From: Stemphylium vesicarium
Lineage: Eukaryota; Ascomycota; Dothideomycetes; Pleosporales; Pleosporaceae
DNA length: 64,000 nt
Direction: 5' to 3'
Assembly (NCBI GenBank): GCA_004380135.1
Contig: QXCR01000082.1
Span: 62,001-126,000, forward strand
Shown here: positions 44,624 through 55,806 of the stretch, piece by piece
Position numbering within the stretch: position 1 is the stretch's first letter
Layout of the letters: every line of letters begins with the position of its first letter
Translations under genes and position numbers: made by a program
The notes under the pieces: model-generated
What the model was told of the DNA's origin: nothing
What the model saw: the letters and a program-made list of their open reading frames with translations, nothing else
Database searches by the model: none

Positions 44624-46356
44624 ATGGCTGCTCGCAGTAACTCGGTCGCAAGCCGCAGTGCTGACATTCAGCAACGTGCCTCCCAGATCGCTGGGCAGGT
44701 CGCGGCTGAGCAGGGCTGGCTTGAAACACAGTTGAAGCCCAAGAAGATTACCGCAAGATACCCCATCAAGGGCAAGGCCTTACTGTTTGCAACTTGCGGG
44801 TTTGGTAGTCTTGGAGATGCTCTGTTCGGATACAACTCTGGTACGCTATTGCTATTCATTATTCCAAATCAAGTGAGCAATACTCATTCTCTCAGGCATC
44901 ATGTCTGGTCTACTAGTCAACCCAGTCTTCGTCCGGCGCTTCTTCAGCGATTATGGTGGCGCAGATGGCAGCACCGCCGCTGTCAATCCTTCGATAACGG
45001 GTATCTCCGTTGCCTGCCTGCAAGCATCAGCTGCTGTAGGTGCCCTTATTGCCGGACGCCTAGGCGACATAGTCGGCCGTAAGAGAACGGTTCGACTAGG
45101 TGGTATTATCTACTTCCTCTCGGCTTTCATCCAAATCTTCGCTCCCGACTTCGCGACCTTCGTCGTCGGACGAACTCTCCAAGGCTTCGGTGTGGGCTTT
45201 CTGTCCATGGTCGTTCCTATTATCCAGACTGAAATCGCGGCGCCCCATGCTCGAGGCCTGATGGTTGGAATTGAGTACACATGTCTCATCGCCGGATACA
45301 TGTTGTCCTGCTGGGTTGACTACGGGTTTCACTTCATGCTCCCAGATCACATATCTTGGCAGGGCCCCTTTATCATCCAGATCATTCTCTCCTTCATCCT
45401 GGTCGTCATGTCGTTTTTTCTCCCCGAGACTCCAAGATGGCTGGCCAAGAATGGTTTCATGCAGGAATGCCTCCAGACAGTTGCGGACCTCCACTCGGGT
45501 GGTGATATCGACGCACCTCATGTCCAGAAGGTGCACTTCGAGATCCAGGAAGCAGTTGTCTATGAGGCAGAGCTCGGAAAAGCTGGTTGGATGGTAAGCA
45601 CACCCTCCCGTAGATTGTTAGATGGCACTGCTAATGCTGAACTATTAGGAAATGTTTACTCGATACCGCAAGCGCACTATCGTCGGAATCACGGTTCAGA
45701 TGTTCGCTCAGCTCAACGGGATCAACATCATTTCGTTCTACCTCCCTTCGACACTGTCCGCCGCCGGCTTCAGCGACCAGCGATCACTTCTCTACACCGC
45801 GGCGAATTCCATCCCTTACACAGCTGCTACTGTTGTAACTTGGTGGCTAGCCGATCGATGGGGACGCAAGCCACTTCTCATTCTCGGAGGCGTGGGAATG
45901 GCCGTACTGCTCGCCATTGTTTGTGCCTTCACAGAGGCCTCCATGCCCATCATGACCCGAGCCAACGGGCAATACGCCTTCATTATGCTCTACAACATCG
46001 TCTATGGCTTTACTTGGGGCCCAATGCCTTGGCTACTACCAGCTGAAATCTTCCCCCTCCGAGGACGCAGCAAGGGAATGGCTCTGGCGACCACTTCCAA
46101 CTGGATCTTCAATTTCATCATCGGCATGGTGTCCCCGGACGCATTTGCTGGAATTGGCGGCTACTTTTACCTGGTCATCGCTGGCTTCTGTCTCTTCTCT
46201 GCCGGTTTGACGCACTTCTACTACATTGAAACTGCGAACCACTCACTCGAGGAGATTGCCATTGCATTTGGAGATAAGGCATTCGCTGATGGAAATGAGG
46301 AGGTCATGGATACTGTCACGGCTGGTGACGAGAAGACACACAACAATAAAGTGTGA
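44624..46356 (+). CDS. MFS sugar/polyol transporter (sugar porter family)
   Basis: Proton-coupled hexose or polyol uptake across the plasma membrane. Exons 44624-44840, 44896-45593 and 45649-46356 total 1623 nt, 540 residues. Sugar-porter signatures: helix 1 GFGSLGDALFGYNSGIMSG; loop 2-3 GRLGDIVGRKRTVRLGG; helix 4 GRTLQGFGVGFLSMVVPII; loop 6-7 PETPRWL; helix 7 QLNGINIISFYLP; loop 8-9 DRWGRKPLL; helix 10 PWLLPAEIFPLRGR. A short cytosolic tail carries Asp/Glu and Lys. The second donor and branch site (GCTAATGCTGA) are clear. Divergent neighbour is the polyol dehydrogenase, favouring polyol or monosaccharide uptake. Confidence 0.93.
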
Positions 46357-46726
46357 ATGTAGCCCTACACATATGGCGAGGGGCTTCTAGGAAAATGGAG
46401 CATTTTTTAAGGGCTACGTGCGATAAGATGAATAGGGAATGAGAAATTAGCACTTTCTATAGTATACAAATTTATGGGCTTACTCCTCTAAATACAGATT
46501 CTATTAGTACTATATCCCCAGTAACGCTTATTCATGTTATAAAGTTTAGAAAATTTTCCTTCTTTATTTACAAAGTTTAGGTAAAACTCTTTATTTATTA
46601 CTGATCCCATTAGGCATCTAGACATACTACGCACTCGAGTAGAAACTGAAGGACTCTACTTTCAGATATAATATCGAGTTTATGCTACCTAGAATAGTAG
46701 CGTAGAACTATTTCTTTCTAAATAGG
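46357..46726. other. AT-rich intergenic segment
   Basis: About 370 bp of strongly AT-rich sequence with TA-rich words (TATAGTATAC, TACTATATC), like the AT-rich interior of the 4231-6169 element. No gene. Possibly RIP-mutated repeat remains. Confidence 0.5.
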
Positions 46727-48784
46727 CTATACTTTACTTCTATATTTTTGGATAAAGTTGTGAAGCTCTATGAGCGTATTCGTTGGGGTGCCGGTTAGGT
46801 AGGAAGTCTGCTGATTATCGCGCTGCGCAACCTCAAGAATCTTCTGACCTAGCCACCAGAACTCAAGCGCATAGTTCGCTACACCGATAAGTGGTCTCTC
46901 AACGCCAGGCCTGCACCTTGTCTCTTGCCAAAGCTCTTTCCAACGATCTGTAGCGCGCATCAAGGTTTGTCTTGTTGATGGCATGAACAGCCCAGTGCGC
47001 GACACGAAGATGGTAGAATGAAGAGCTGTGTCGGGTCAGAACTTGAAGAAATGTAAGCACAAGCCGAGGGTTGTTACCAAACATGATGATCATCAAATGT
47101 TCTGCTTCGATGGAAGACCAATCGGAACTAGGTTTGGGCCATGCTTCACCGAGAAATGTGTTCATCAAGTCCATCAACTTCCAGCTGCGTGCCTTCACAG
47201 TAGCTAACAACTGTTGGTACTCGGTAGAGTCTGAAGCCTCAAACATGACATCAGTACTAGGGAGTTCCCCGCACATCTCAGAAAGGGTAATACGGGGCGG
47301 GCTCTTGAAGAGCAAGGTATCCATGCAATCCGTGGTAAAGACTCTGTAAGCCAGCCTATTGAAAGTCAGCGTGTTGAGCCGAATAGATAAGAGACTTCTG
47401 CTACCTAATTCTGACTTCGTCGAAGATGAATTGCTCCCAAGTCTGTTCCTCTAAGCTTTTGGAACGAACAGCTTGGAATAGGTCAAGTCGTCTCAGCGCA
47501 GCAATAATCTGGGGCATTCGGTTCATTCGGAATCGGAATCGAACATCGCCATGATTAGAGTTAACCTGAATGGCGTGAATGAGCACGGCACCTTGTACAA
47601 TCTCGATAGAACCTGACTTAACCGGGTTTTCGCTGTACAGGATGACATCCTGCAAACGTTTGAACACGTACTCCTCTGCGACATCGAAAAAGTATCGAGC
47701 CGACAAAGCATCATCTCGTGGCGTACAAAAGACAGAGCCAACGAGAAATACAGCAAGCAGAAGTTGCAGAGATATTTTGTTTGTATCAAAAGTGGGTCGA
47801 TGGATAAACGGTGTATGGGGATGGAAGAAGTGGAAGAAGGCGGTAATGTACTCCGCCTGATTTTTGGCCGTAAATACCGATTTAGCTATTTCCATGGGGA
47901 AATTGCCCTCGGGAAAAGAGGTTGTATTGGACGTTGAGTCGTGTTGAGCCTTGAGTAGCGCTGCAAGTGCTGATGTGCGTTGTTCGGCCATTGGAGTTGG
48001 AAGTGTCATCGTAAATGGTTGTGCACGGCTAGTGTGCTCCATTCGGCCGTCTGCATCGTCATCGGTAAATATATCTGAGAACAAATCCGCCAGAAGCTCA
48101 TCATTGAGAAAACCGGTGGAACGACTAAAGCTCGAATACTGCTCGGAGGGTACAGCGTGAGCTTCTGAAATAGCATATGCGTCTGACACCGACTCAAACG
48201 CTGGGTTCGTGTAGTTGAGCATAAATTCCATGCTCACGCGCGAGGCATCGTTGTCGTTGTCGTGACCGCTTCTTCTGTACTATCAGTCGCTGAGGCTTAA
48301 TAATTAAGATTTCTCCTAACGAGACTTTTCCACTCACAGAGAAGAGCATGTGACCGGAACGGACACACATCGCTTGCAAGGCTGATTCCCATCACATCGA
48401 AGCTTCTTATGGCGGCAGCGCTCACACGCACGAGGTCGTCTGCCCAGGCTCGCTGCCGGGATGGAATCTTGCTGGCCTATCTTGGGACACGTCTTAAAGT
48501 GGCGTCGAAGAGCATCGCTAAATCGTCAGCCATGGCATCCAAGGGTTGCAGACCAAATCAACGGTAGAGCATACCTCCTCCCGAACACTTTAAAACAGAA
48601 TTGGCACCGGTGCGACAAGTCTCCTGTATCTGGTGCTAGTCAGATTGCTGGAGTCTGGGGACGGACGGTAGGGCGCACGGATGGCTTCATGCCGTCGCAG
48701 ATGACCGAGATTTTTAAAAGCTTTCAAGCATGCGGTGCACCTGTACTGCGCCGAACCATCGGATATTGCATCGAATCCTGACAT
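46727..48784 (-). pseudogene. Composite C2H2 + Zn2Cys6 transcription factor with apparent 3' frameshift
   Basis: Exons 48784-48679, 48623-48575, 48517-48338, 48274-47405 and 47355-46727 by consensus splicing and matching phase. The N-terminus has two C2H2 fingers (YRCTACLKAFKNLGHLRRHE and HRCQFCFKVFGRSDALRRHF) directly followed by a Zn2Cys6 cluster (ACERCRHKKLRCDGNQPCKRC). This order is that of Cmr1/Pig1-type melanin regulators and related fungal factors. The regulatory domain includes FHFFHPHTPFIHRPTF and LRVAHWAVHAINKT. In the last exon that frame ends in TGA shortly after AWR (stop near 46,899), while the expected continuation RWKELWQETR...ALEFWWLGQKIL lies one base over and runs to TAG at 46727. 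The switch lies near 46,955-46,970, in a GCGCGC run, so a single-base indel or assembly error is likely. If the frame is really broken the product loses about 80 C-terminal residues. Confidence 0.78.
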
Positions 48785-49018
48785 GGTCGCCGGCAGGGTT
48801 GTTGGAGTTGCGGAGGAGTGTGGGCGTTTCCCGAGTGTGGGAATTTCCCAAGCCTCAGGCCCACGCTATCGACCAAGCGAGCCTAGCTCCAAGGTGCTCT
48901 TGACCTAGGTATTCCCACCATCGGATTTACATTTATTGAAATCATTCGTGAATGCCTTCAAGAAGCAAGTATACCTGAGGTAATATTTTGTTCATAAAAA
49001 AACGCTTTGTAGAGCAGT
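48785..49018. promoter_or_regulatory. Divergent promoter, composite regulator / NDUFS7-like gene
   Basis: 234 bp between divergent start codons. No specific sites assigned. The proximity means the two genes may be co-regulated. Confidence 0.45.
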
Positions 49019-49755
49019 ATGCATCTATGTCAGCCTACTAATTGCCTACCGCTATGGAGAAACACTAACCAGCAAGAAGGCGTTACAAAACGGATCATTT
49101 CGAGCCCACCTACCCTTCTTCTCCTTCAGCGCAAGCATCTACCTACAGCTTCTCCGCACCAACAGCAGCAAAACTACTCGTCTCGGATCAAGACAGTATC
49201 CAATGAGCCAACAAATACCCGCAAAAGTACCAGCGTTGTTGAGCACGTCGTGTATGTCTTTGAGCATTCAAAGAACCCAGGAAGCAATTCTCACAAGCAA
49301 GCAGTACATCCGCAGATCAGCTAGTCAACTGGGCGCGACAGGGTTCGTTATGGCCTCTCAGCTTTGGCCTCGCATGCTGCGCGATCGAAATGATGCACCT
49401 GTCGATGCCTCGCTACGACCAAGACCGCTTGGGCATCATTTTTCGCGCTTCACCACGACAAGCAGATGTAATGATTGTCGCCGGAACCGTCACGAACAAG
49501 ATCGCTTCTGCAGTTCGTCTTTGCTACGATCAAATGCCAGATCCAAAGTGGGTGATCAGCATGGGAAGCTGTGCAAATGGCGGCGGATATTATCATTATA
49601 GCTATAGTGTGTTGAGGGGTGTAGATCGTATCATTCCCGTGGATGTATATGTGCCAGGGTGCCCGCCAACGGCTGAGGCCTTGTTGTATGGTATCTTCCA
49701 GCTCCAGAAGAAGATGAAACGGACTAAGACGACGCGGATGTGGTATAGAAAATAG
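49019..49755 (+). CDS. NADH:ubiquinone oxidoreductase PSST/20-kDa subunit (NDUFS7/NuoB family), divergent copy
   Basis: Complex I core subunit carrying cluster N2 beside the quinone pocket. Exons 49019-49251 and 49305-49755 total 684 nt, 227 residues. The 53-nt intron (GTATGT donor) is needed to join SVVEHVV to TSADQLVNWARQGSLWP, which reproduces the family block. The N-terminus (~70 residues, basic, Ser/Gln/Thr-rich) suits a mitochondrial presequence. The four cluster-ligand cysteines are present: tandem CC in GLACCAIEMMH, SMGSCANGGGYYH and YVPGCPP. Normally near-invariant positions differ from the fungal pattern as I recall it: GTVTNKIASAVRLCYDQ for GTLTNKMAPALRQVYDQ, RGVD for RGCD, PTAEA for PTSEA. 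That and its place among regulators suggest a second, specialised copy; the window cannot show whether another copy exists. Confidence 0.85.
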
Positions 49756-49871
49756 CTTCTGCTGAGCGGGAAGAGCTGGAAGTAGCCTTGTAACGTTTAT
49801 CATACAAAGACTCTGACATGCGGAGGATCATTTCAACTCCTTGCGCGAGCAGCCTTTGTAGGACACGTCCT

Positions 49872-52456
49872 TCAAGACATTGTTGTTATGTACTTCTGTA
49901 AACTCAGCCCGAGATTAACGACAAATTGCCATTGCGTGTTGCCACGGAAGAAACGTGACCAGATATTCAAAACTGCAAGGCCAAGCTGAAACGGTTCACT
50001 AGGCACTAGCAGGTAGCCATCGCTGTCCTCGGCTTCTTCAAAGTCGATCACAGCGTATGCCTCCTTGATGATGCAGCGTACCCAGTGAAGGATGCGACGT
50101 TCTGATCGTGACAGGACTTCCTCGTGGAAAGGCCTAGGGATGGAACAGAGCCATTTGCCGAGAAATGTTGCGCATTCGAAACTCGATATGGCATGCTGAA
50201 CGCTCCAAAAGAAGGCCTGGCTTCTAGCAACTCTATCGATGCCTAGTCGAACAGGAATGCTGAGTGCATGTGTGGAGTACAGCAATGCCGACAACAAATT
50301 TTCATTACGTTCGATGTCAGGGAGGTGCGTCAGGCCGGACGCGATTACGTCTGCGTCGCGTGACTCTAGGTGACGGTGTGGCCCGATGTTAAGTGACAGT
50401 CGCACATAAGCCACTACGAGGAGTGCACTTGACGTGAAGGGAATCGGCCCACTTTCGTTGTTTGGATCCAACATTGATTCTGGGGTTTGTTGCCAAAGGG
50501 AAGTCCATGCACGGAGAGCACGTCCGATGACTTGCGTCTCGGCCAAAGATATCGTGGCGGGCGATATCGCGGGAAACGAAAGCTCGCGCACCACTTGGAT
50601 CCGTTGCAATAGTGCGTGTAGAAGGATATAGTTGCCGATGGGGCTGGGGATGGGCCTAACTTGCTCTGCGAACTATCAGTACTTGCACAGGCTCCGAAGT
50701 GCCACATTGTCGCCTGGCATACCTTCATTTGTAGATCCTTGGAGCAGTATGGACAACGCTTGTTGAAAGGGCATCTGCTGTTCTCTGCCATCCCGTTGGA
50801 GAGAGACCCATTGTGCGGCGCTGTTGGCCTGCCACTCTTGTGTGCAGCAAGGAAGCCTTAGGTGTAGTTCGCTGCTCCAAAGCAAAGGATGGATGTTATA
50901 TGCAATACTGTGTACGTTGATGTAACAAAAAGCTACGAGCTTCGTGCGGCGAGAGGACTCGCGCTGGACCCAATAGTCCCACATGGCTGATCTAGATGTT
51001 GAGCTACTTATGCATGTTTCGTGCTCTTCAAGGCCAATGTCGCGAAGTGTCTGTACCAGCAGGCCTCTAAGTGCGAAAGCTTGCTGAAGCAGATCTCTTC
51101 GCTCCCACGTCGCGAAACCCACTAGGATGAGCAACGTCTTCGCCAAATCGAGAGGCGACCACGGGCCTGAACGTCTGGACGGTGGCGGCGCTTCCGGTGA
51201 GAGGACACTAGTTGAGACGATGGAAGCTAGCGTTTGCGGGCCGAAACGTGACTCTTCTTGTCGTAGGCGCTCAAAAACGATGGCTTTCGATATACAGAAC
51301 AGACGTTCCGAGCTCCTCCGCTCGAAGCAATATTGTGCCCCTGCAGCGCACATGGCAAGAGTAAGCTCCAAGGGGGAGCATGATGGTTTGTATGTCGGAG
51401 CATGGATGAAAGGGAAGTGTGAGTGGAACCCGCCGAAAAAAGCAGTGATGTAGCGGGTGAGGGTATGCCGGGAGGGGATCTCGAAATGGCATATCGGAGC
51501 AGGAAAGCTTCCAAGTAGCGATACCAGGAAGTTACGATGATCGTCCGTGACGTTGTAGGTTCCGTTCCGAGTCCTTCTGTCGCCGTGATCTTCAACATAC
51601 AATCAGCATGGCATCTTTGAACGCTACGCAATCGACCTACCGTCTTCAGCGTGCGACCTCAAATGGACCTGATCATCAGCGGGTGCAGATGGCAGCCATG
51701 TGCTAAAAGGCGTGCCAATATCTTCGGGGCCGGGTGACTGCAATGCCTCTGGCTCACGAGAATGCCGTCGTGACTCTTGCTGGTGCTCGCCGATCCGCAT
51801 CCAGTCAAAGTCATACTCAGGTGTCCACTGAGCTGACAGGCCAACGCCATCAATGAAGTTGACAAAATCGCGGAAATCCTCGAGCCCCTCGTCCTGATAT
51901 TGCGGTGGTTGAGGTAGCTCTACGATCGTTGTAAGCATGCTACTCAAGGATTTCAAAAATTAATTCCCACAGGGATCAGTCATACCTTGGGCAATCAATT
52001 GAGCCTGGGCATCTTGGAAAGCCGGGGCAGGGGCATGCAGGTCAAGATGGTTGGGGTGTATCTGTGGAACAAGATGGGCATTCGCGGCCCCCGTACCAGG
52101 GACGCTTAATCCGTTCGAAGCAATGTTGTGAGCATGCAGCGACTCTCGCCGTTGAGGCGCGCTTATCGTAGTGGCAGTCTCAGTTGAGCAAGTCGACTCA
52201 GCGGCCTCAGGATTGCCGGCATGGTGCGTTATGCGCCAATGCCTAGTCAGCAAGTCGCGTCGCGTGAAGGCTGCGCCGCATCGACATGAGTAAGGCTTTT
52301 CTCTGGTATCTAGAGCACGGATCAGTCATCGCAACTCGCGTCAAGAAAAGCGCCCTTGAATTGGAGTCACCGACGCGTTCGGAGGTGGCGGGTCAAGTGT
52401 TCTGCTCGCTTGAAGCTCCTCGAACAATGACTACAGGTATGGGCGAGTTTGTGCAT
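49872..52456 (-). CDS. C2H2 zinc-finger transcription factor with fungal_trans domain
   Basis: Exons 52456-52375, 52309-51986, 51919-51641, 51589-50723 and 50659-49872 total 2340 nt, 779 residues; all introns (51-66 nt) keep phase. Start is the first in-frame ATG, giving HTCSHCSRSFKRAEHLTRHLRTH (finger 1) spliced to TREKPYSCRCGAAFTRRDLLTRHW (finger 2), an ordinary tandem C2H2 pair. The linker is Pro/Ala/His-rich. The fungal regulatory domain follows, with FGGFHSHFPFIHAPTY, AGAQYCFERR, LLQQAFALRG, RRTKLVAFCYINVHSIAYN and the final YILLHALLQRIQVV region. A first-exon donor GTCGGT is weak but forced by phase and finger continuity. The gene is convergent with the NDUFS7-like gene and divergent from the SDR. 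Confidence 0.88.
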
Positions 52457-52771
52457 GTGGCGACAAGTGTTGCAGTTGGAGACATTGGGAGGAATTGGAG
52501 CGGCGTGGGTCTTATCCAAACTTTGCCCCGGGCTCCTCTTCGGCGGCTTGGCCAATCAAGCCTGCGGGGAAGATAGCGCTGACTCCGAAAAAGCGGCCCT
52601 GTGCTGCAACTCCAAGATACGGAACTCGACGGGCAAGACTACCAAACATGGGCTGCAACGCCGTCTGAAAGTCATTGACGGGTAATCGCTAGACTGCTGA
52701 GGCTGCTCTCGACGGAGAAAACCATCTCAAGAGCCTATCTCCGTTGACTGCCTTTGTCACATGCTTGCAAC
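52457..52771. promoter_or_regulatory. Divergent promoter, C2H2 regulator / SDR
   Basis: 315 bp between start codons. The open frame continues upstream of the regulator ATG to 52555 without another ATG, so part may be 5' UTR. Confidence 0.4.
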
Positions 52772-53686
52772 ATGGCATCGCTTGCAAGATTGCTGCCCGG
52801 CGTAGCTGTCATTACAGGAGCCGGGGGAACGGGTACGTTGATTGAGGGGTTGATACACATACTACGTACTTACGTGTGTGGCATGCAGGCATTGGTGCAG
52901 CTGTCGCCAAAGGCTTCGCACGCTCCGGCTGCTCGAGGATCGCAATCACCGACATCAACCCAAAGACTCTGGACCAAACAAAGGATGCCATACTCCGCAT
53001 TAACCCGTCTGCCCAAGTTCTCAACAGACCAGGCGATGTGGCTGATGAAAAATTCGTGGACGCGTTCAACGACGAAGCGTTTTCCGAGTTCAAAAGGCTC
53101 GACTACGGCGTCAATTGTGCAGGAGTCCTCGGCGGCGACGTTATCAAAGCAGTAGAAATGACTACCGACCATTTCGATCGCCTCAACGCCATAAACTACA
53201 AGGGTTCGTGGCTCAGTTGCCGCGCTCAATTGAGGAACATGTTGAGGCAAAACCCTCTTGACGAGCATCCCAAACAAAGAGGCTCCATTGTCAACATCGC
53301 GAGTCAGCTCGGGATAGTGGCCAGGCCGGGCGCTGGTGAGTACTTTGTAGTCCTCCAAACACGATGTCCGACCGCTGATAGAATCTGAAGCTGCATACTG
53401 CGCGTCAAAAGCTGCTATCATCAACATGACGCGTGCAAACGCTATCGACTACTCTGACGATGGCATACGAGTGAACTGCGTCTGCCCAGGTGTTATCGAG
53501 ACGCCCATGACAACTAGCTCACCAGCTATGGTAGAAGCTTTGAAACCGGCTATCCAGATTGCACCCATGAAGAGGATGGGGACGCCAGAAGAAGTCGCCG
53601 ATGCTGTGCTCTTCTTGTGCTCCGCTCAATCATCATTCATTCAGGGACACGCGCTAGTGGTGGATGGCGGTTACACTATCAATTAG
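52772..53686 (+). CDS. Short-chain dehydrogenase/reductase
   Basis: Classical SDR oxidoreductase using NAD(P)H; cytosolic by lack of any signal. Exons 52772-52832, 52889-53335 and 53391-53686 total 804 nt, 267 residues. Cofactor motif TGAGGTGIGAAVA spans the first intron; the residues at the end of strand 2 read ITDINPKT, with Asp favouring NAD. The NAG-type motif is VNCAGVLGG, catalytic Ser in IVNIASQLG, and catalytic YCASK spans the second junction. Closing signature is FLCSAQSSFIQGHALVVDGGY. Substrate unknown. It is convergent with the amidase gene (90 bp between stops). Confidence 0.92.
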
Positions 53687-53775
53687 TCTAGCTACCATTG
53701 GTCTATGCAAATATAGTGAACAGGTTGGGCCTACACTGAACGCAAACGCCGCGCTGATGCGTTTATCGCCTTGTT

Positions 53776-55523
53776 TCAAAGCTTAGTGGCAGGTTTTGAT
53801 TCCTGCTCCCTCGCGACGCCAAAACTCTTCCAATCGTTCGCTGACTCCCATGCAAATGCTGCATCCAATATCTTTTGCTCTTGCCATAAGCCTCCCACCA
53901 GCTGCATACCCACTGGAAGTTCAACACTGCCATCCACGTTTGAAGAGGCGAAGCCCACAGGCAGCGACATGGCTGGATGGCCTGTGACATCAAAGATCGC
54001 CGTGTTGAGTGTGATGCCCATGCTTGGCTTCAATGCATCCATCGGAGAATCTCCGCGCTTCCAGTCCCCATTCGGGGGTGCTACGAACGGAGTCGTGGGC
54101 ATAATGATTAGGTCGTACTCTTGGAACAGGTTTTCATAAGAGTCACGCAGCTGCTGCGCAAGATTCATAGTCTTCGCGTAGAGCCCCGGATAGTTCTGCA
54201 TAAGAGAGAGGCCGTTGATGATTGTATTCTTCGTTGACGGGAAGAGCTTTTGAAACGTCTCATCTGTCCATGGTTGGCGCGCTGCTTCATAAGCTGTCGA
54301 AAACAAGCCTCGTCGTCCGTGTGCATAGCCAAGCATACCAAGGGTACCTGCAATGCGTTGCTGAATAGTCCAGATAGCGGGTCCTTCAAGATGCAGAGGT
54401 AAAGAAACCTCTTCGACAGTGGCACCAAGTCGTTCAAATGATGCAGCGGCCATACGCACCATCTTTCGGACCTCCTGATCGACCAGCTTATGCTCAAGGC
54501 CTTCTTTTAAGACACCAATCTTCAATCCGGCAATGGAGCTTTGTAGAAGACTAGCGTATTGAGTCGAGCCATGCGCTGGCGCACCAAGTGTGCGATCATC
54601 ATAGTCGTCTCTCCCGCCGATAGCATCCAGGCATGAGGCCACGTCTTTAACTGTCCTTGCGATGGGCCCAGCATGGTCGTTGATTGCATCGCCACTAGAG
54701 ATGCCGGTATAGGGTACTAAGCCGTGAGTCGGCTTCAGTCCTACGCCTGAATTGTATCTTGTCAGCTTGTTGCTAGGACTGGTAGCAGAGCATGAGCGAT
54801 AGACTTACAGCCACAGAAAGAAGCCGGGACGCGAATGCTTCCACCTTGATCAGCACCAATTGCGATGTCGACAAGCCCTCCACCGACCACTGCTGAACCG
54901 CCAGAAGTGCTCCCGCCAGCTGAGTATCCTTCTGCGTATGGGTTGTGCACGGTACCTTGCGCGGAAGTGAATGATGATGTTGAGTTGCAAAAGTTTTCGC
55001 AAATCGTCGTTCCAACGATATCGGCGCCAGCATGCAATACTCGTTTAACCACGGTAGCATCAGATTCCGGAGTCCATGCCGGGATGGCGTCCGTTCCAAA
55101 GAATTGTGGGATGCCAGCAACTGCAATGTTGTCTTTGAGACAAACGGTTTTTCCCCGCAACGATGTCCCATCAGATTTACCGCGGATGTAGAATTTGTGA
55201 GCCCAAGCGTTGCCAAAGTCTTGCTCGTCTTTCGATGGCCGATGCATGCGCTCTCGCGGGTATGTGTCGATATCTGCACGCGCTACGTAATCTGGCAAAT
55301 CTAGTATGTGTTCTGCGACATCATGGACGGCAGCCAGTAGTTGTTGGTAGTCGCGTGATTCATTCGGAGGAAAGCCATTAGCGACTCCAATATTTGTTAA
55401 AACAGACTCTGCATGGCCTTCAGGCACGAGGTCTTCGCTGTAAACTTGTCAGCAAAACACACTCATTCCACACCTGGAGGCACGCGAGACGAACTTTAAG
55501 GGCGAATCAAAAAAGACCGACAT
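53776..55523 (-). CDS. Amidase-signature family hydrolase
   Basis: Hydrolyses C-N amide bonds, releasing ammonia or an amine plus an acid. Exons 55523-55474, 55437-54809 and 54746-53776 total 1650 nt, 549 residues. The Ser-cisSer-Lys triad is visible: Lys in GKTVCLKDNIAVAG, and Ser/Ser in GGSTSGGSAVVGGGLVDIAI then GADQGGSIRVPASFCG. The block GLKPTHGLVPYTGISSGDAI follows intron 2 (62 nt). Intron 1 is only 36 nt (GTGTGG donor, GCTGAC branch), so the first exon is the least secure part; without it no ATG precedes the conserved frame. Substrate not predictable. Neighbouring zinc alcohol dehydrogenase and amino-acid permease suit nitrogen-compound use. Confidence 0.9.
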
Positions 55524-55806
55524 GACGAATGTGTTGTCGTAATTGTGAAGATGGCTACTTGATGCTAAAGCGCTAATACGATGATGTCGCGGTGTCGATT
55601 GAACTTTGAAGTATCGAGCATCCTTTCGGAAAAGATACCTTTACGTAGAGCTTAGCCAATGGCGTAAGCGTTGTGAAAGTGGGCCAATGGACCCGCAAAG
55701 GATACTAACGCGATAGCCTCTCCAACCGACCCCAACTCATACGCGCATACTCAAGTGGGTACTGACACTAGTGTACCTAGTAGGATTGCTGTACAAGGCC
55801 GACAAT

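Noticed and set aside
49203..49601. 132-codon plus-strand frame over the NDUFS7-like gene
   Set aside because: It is an alternative register of the NDUFS7 exons; the spliced frame reproduces conserved complex I sequence and this one does not.
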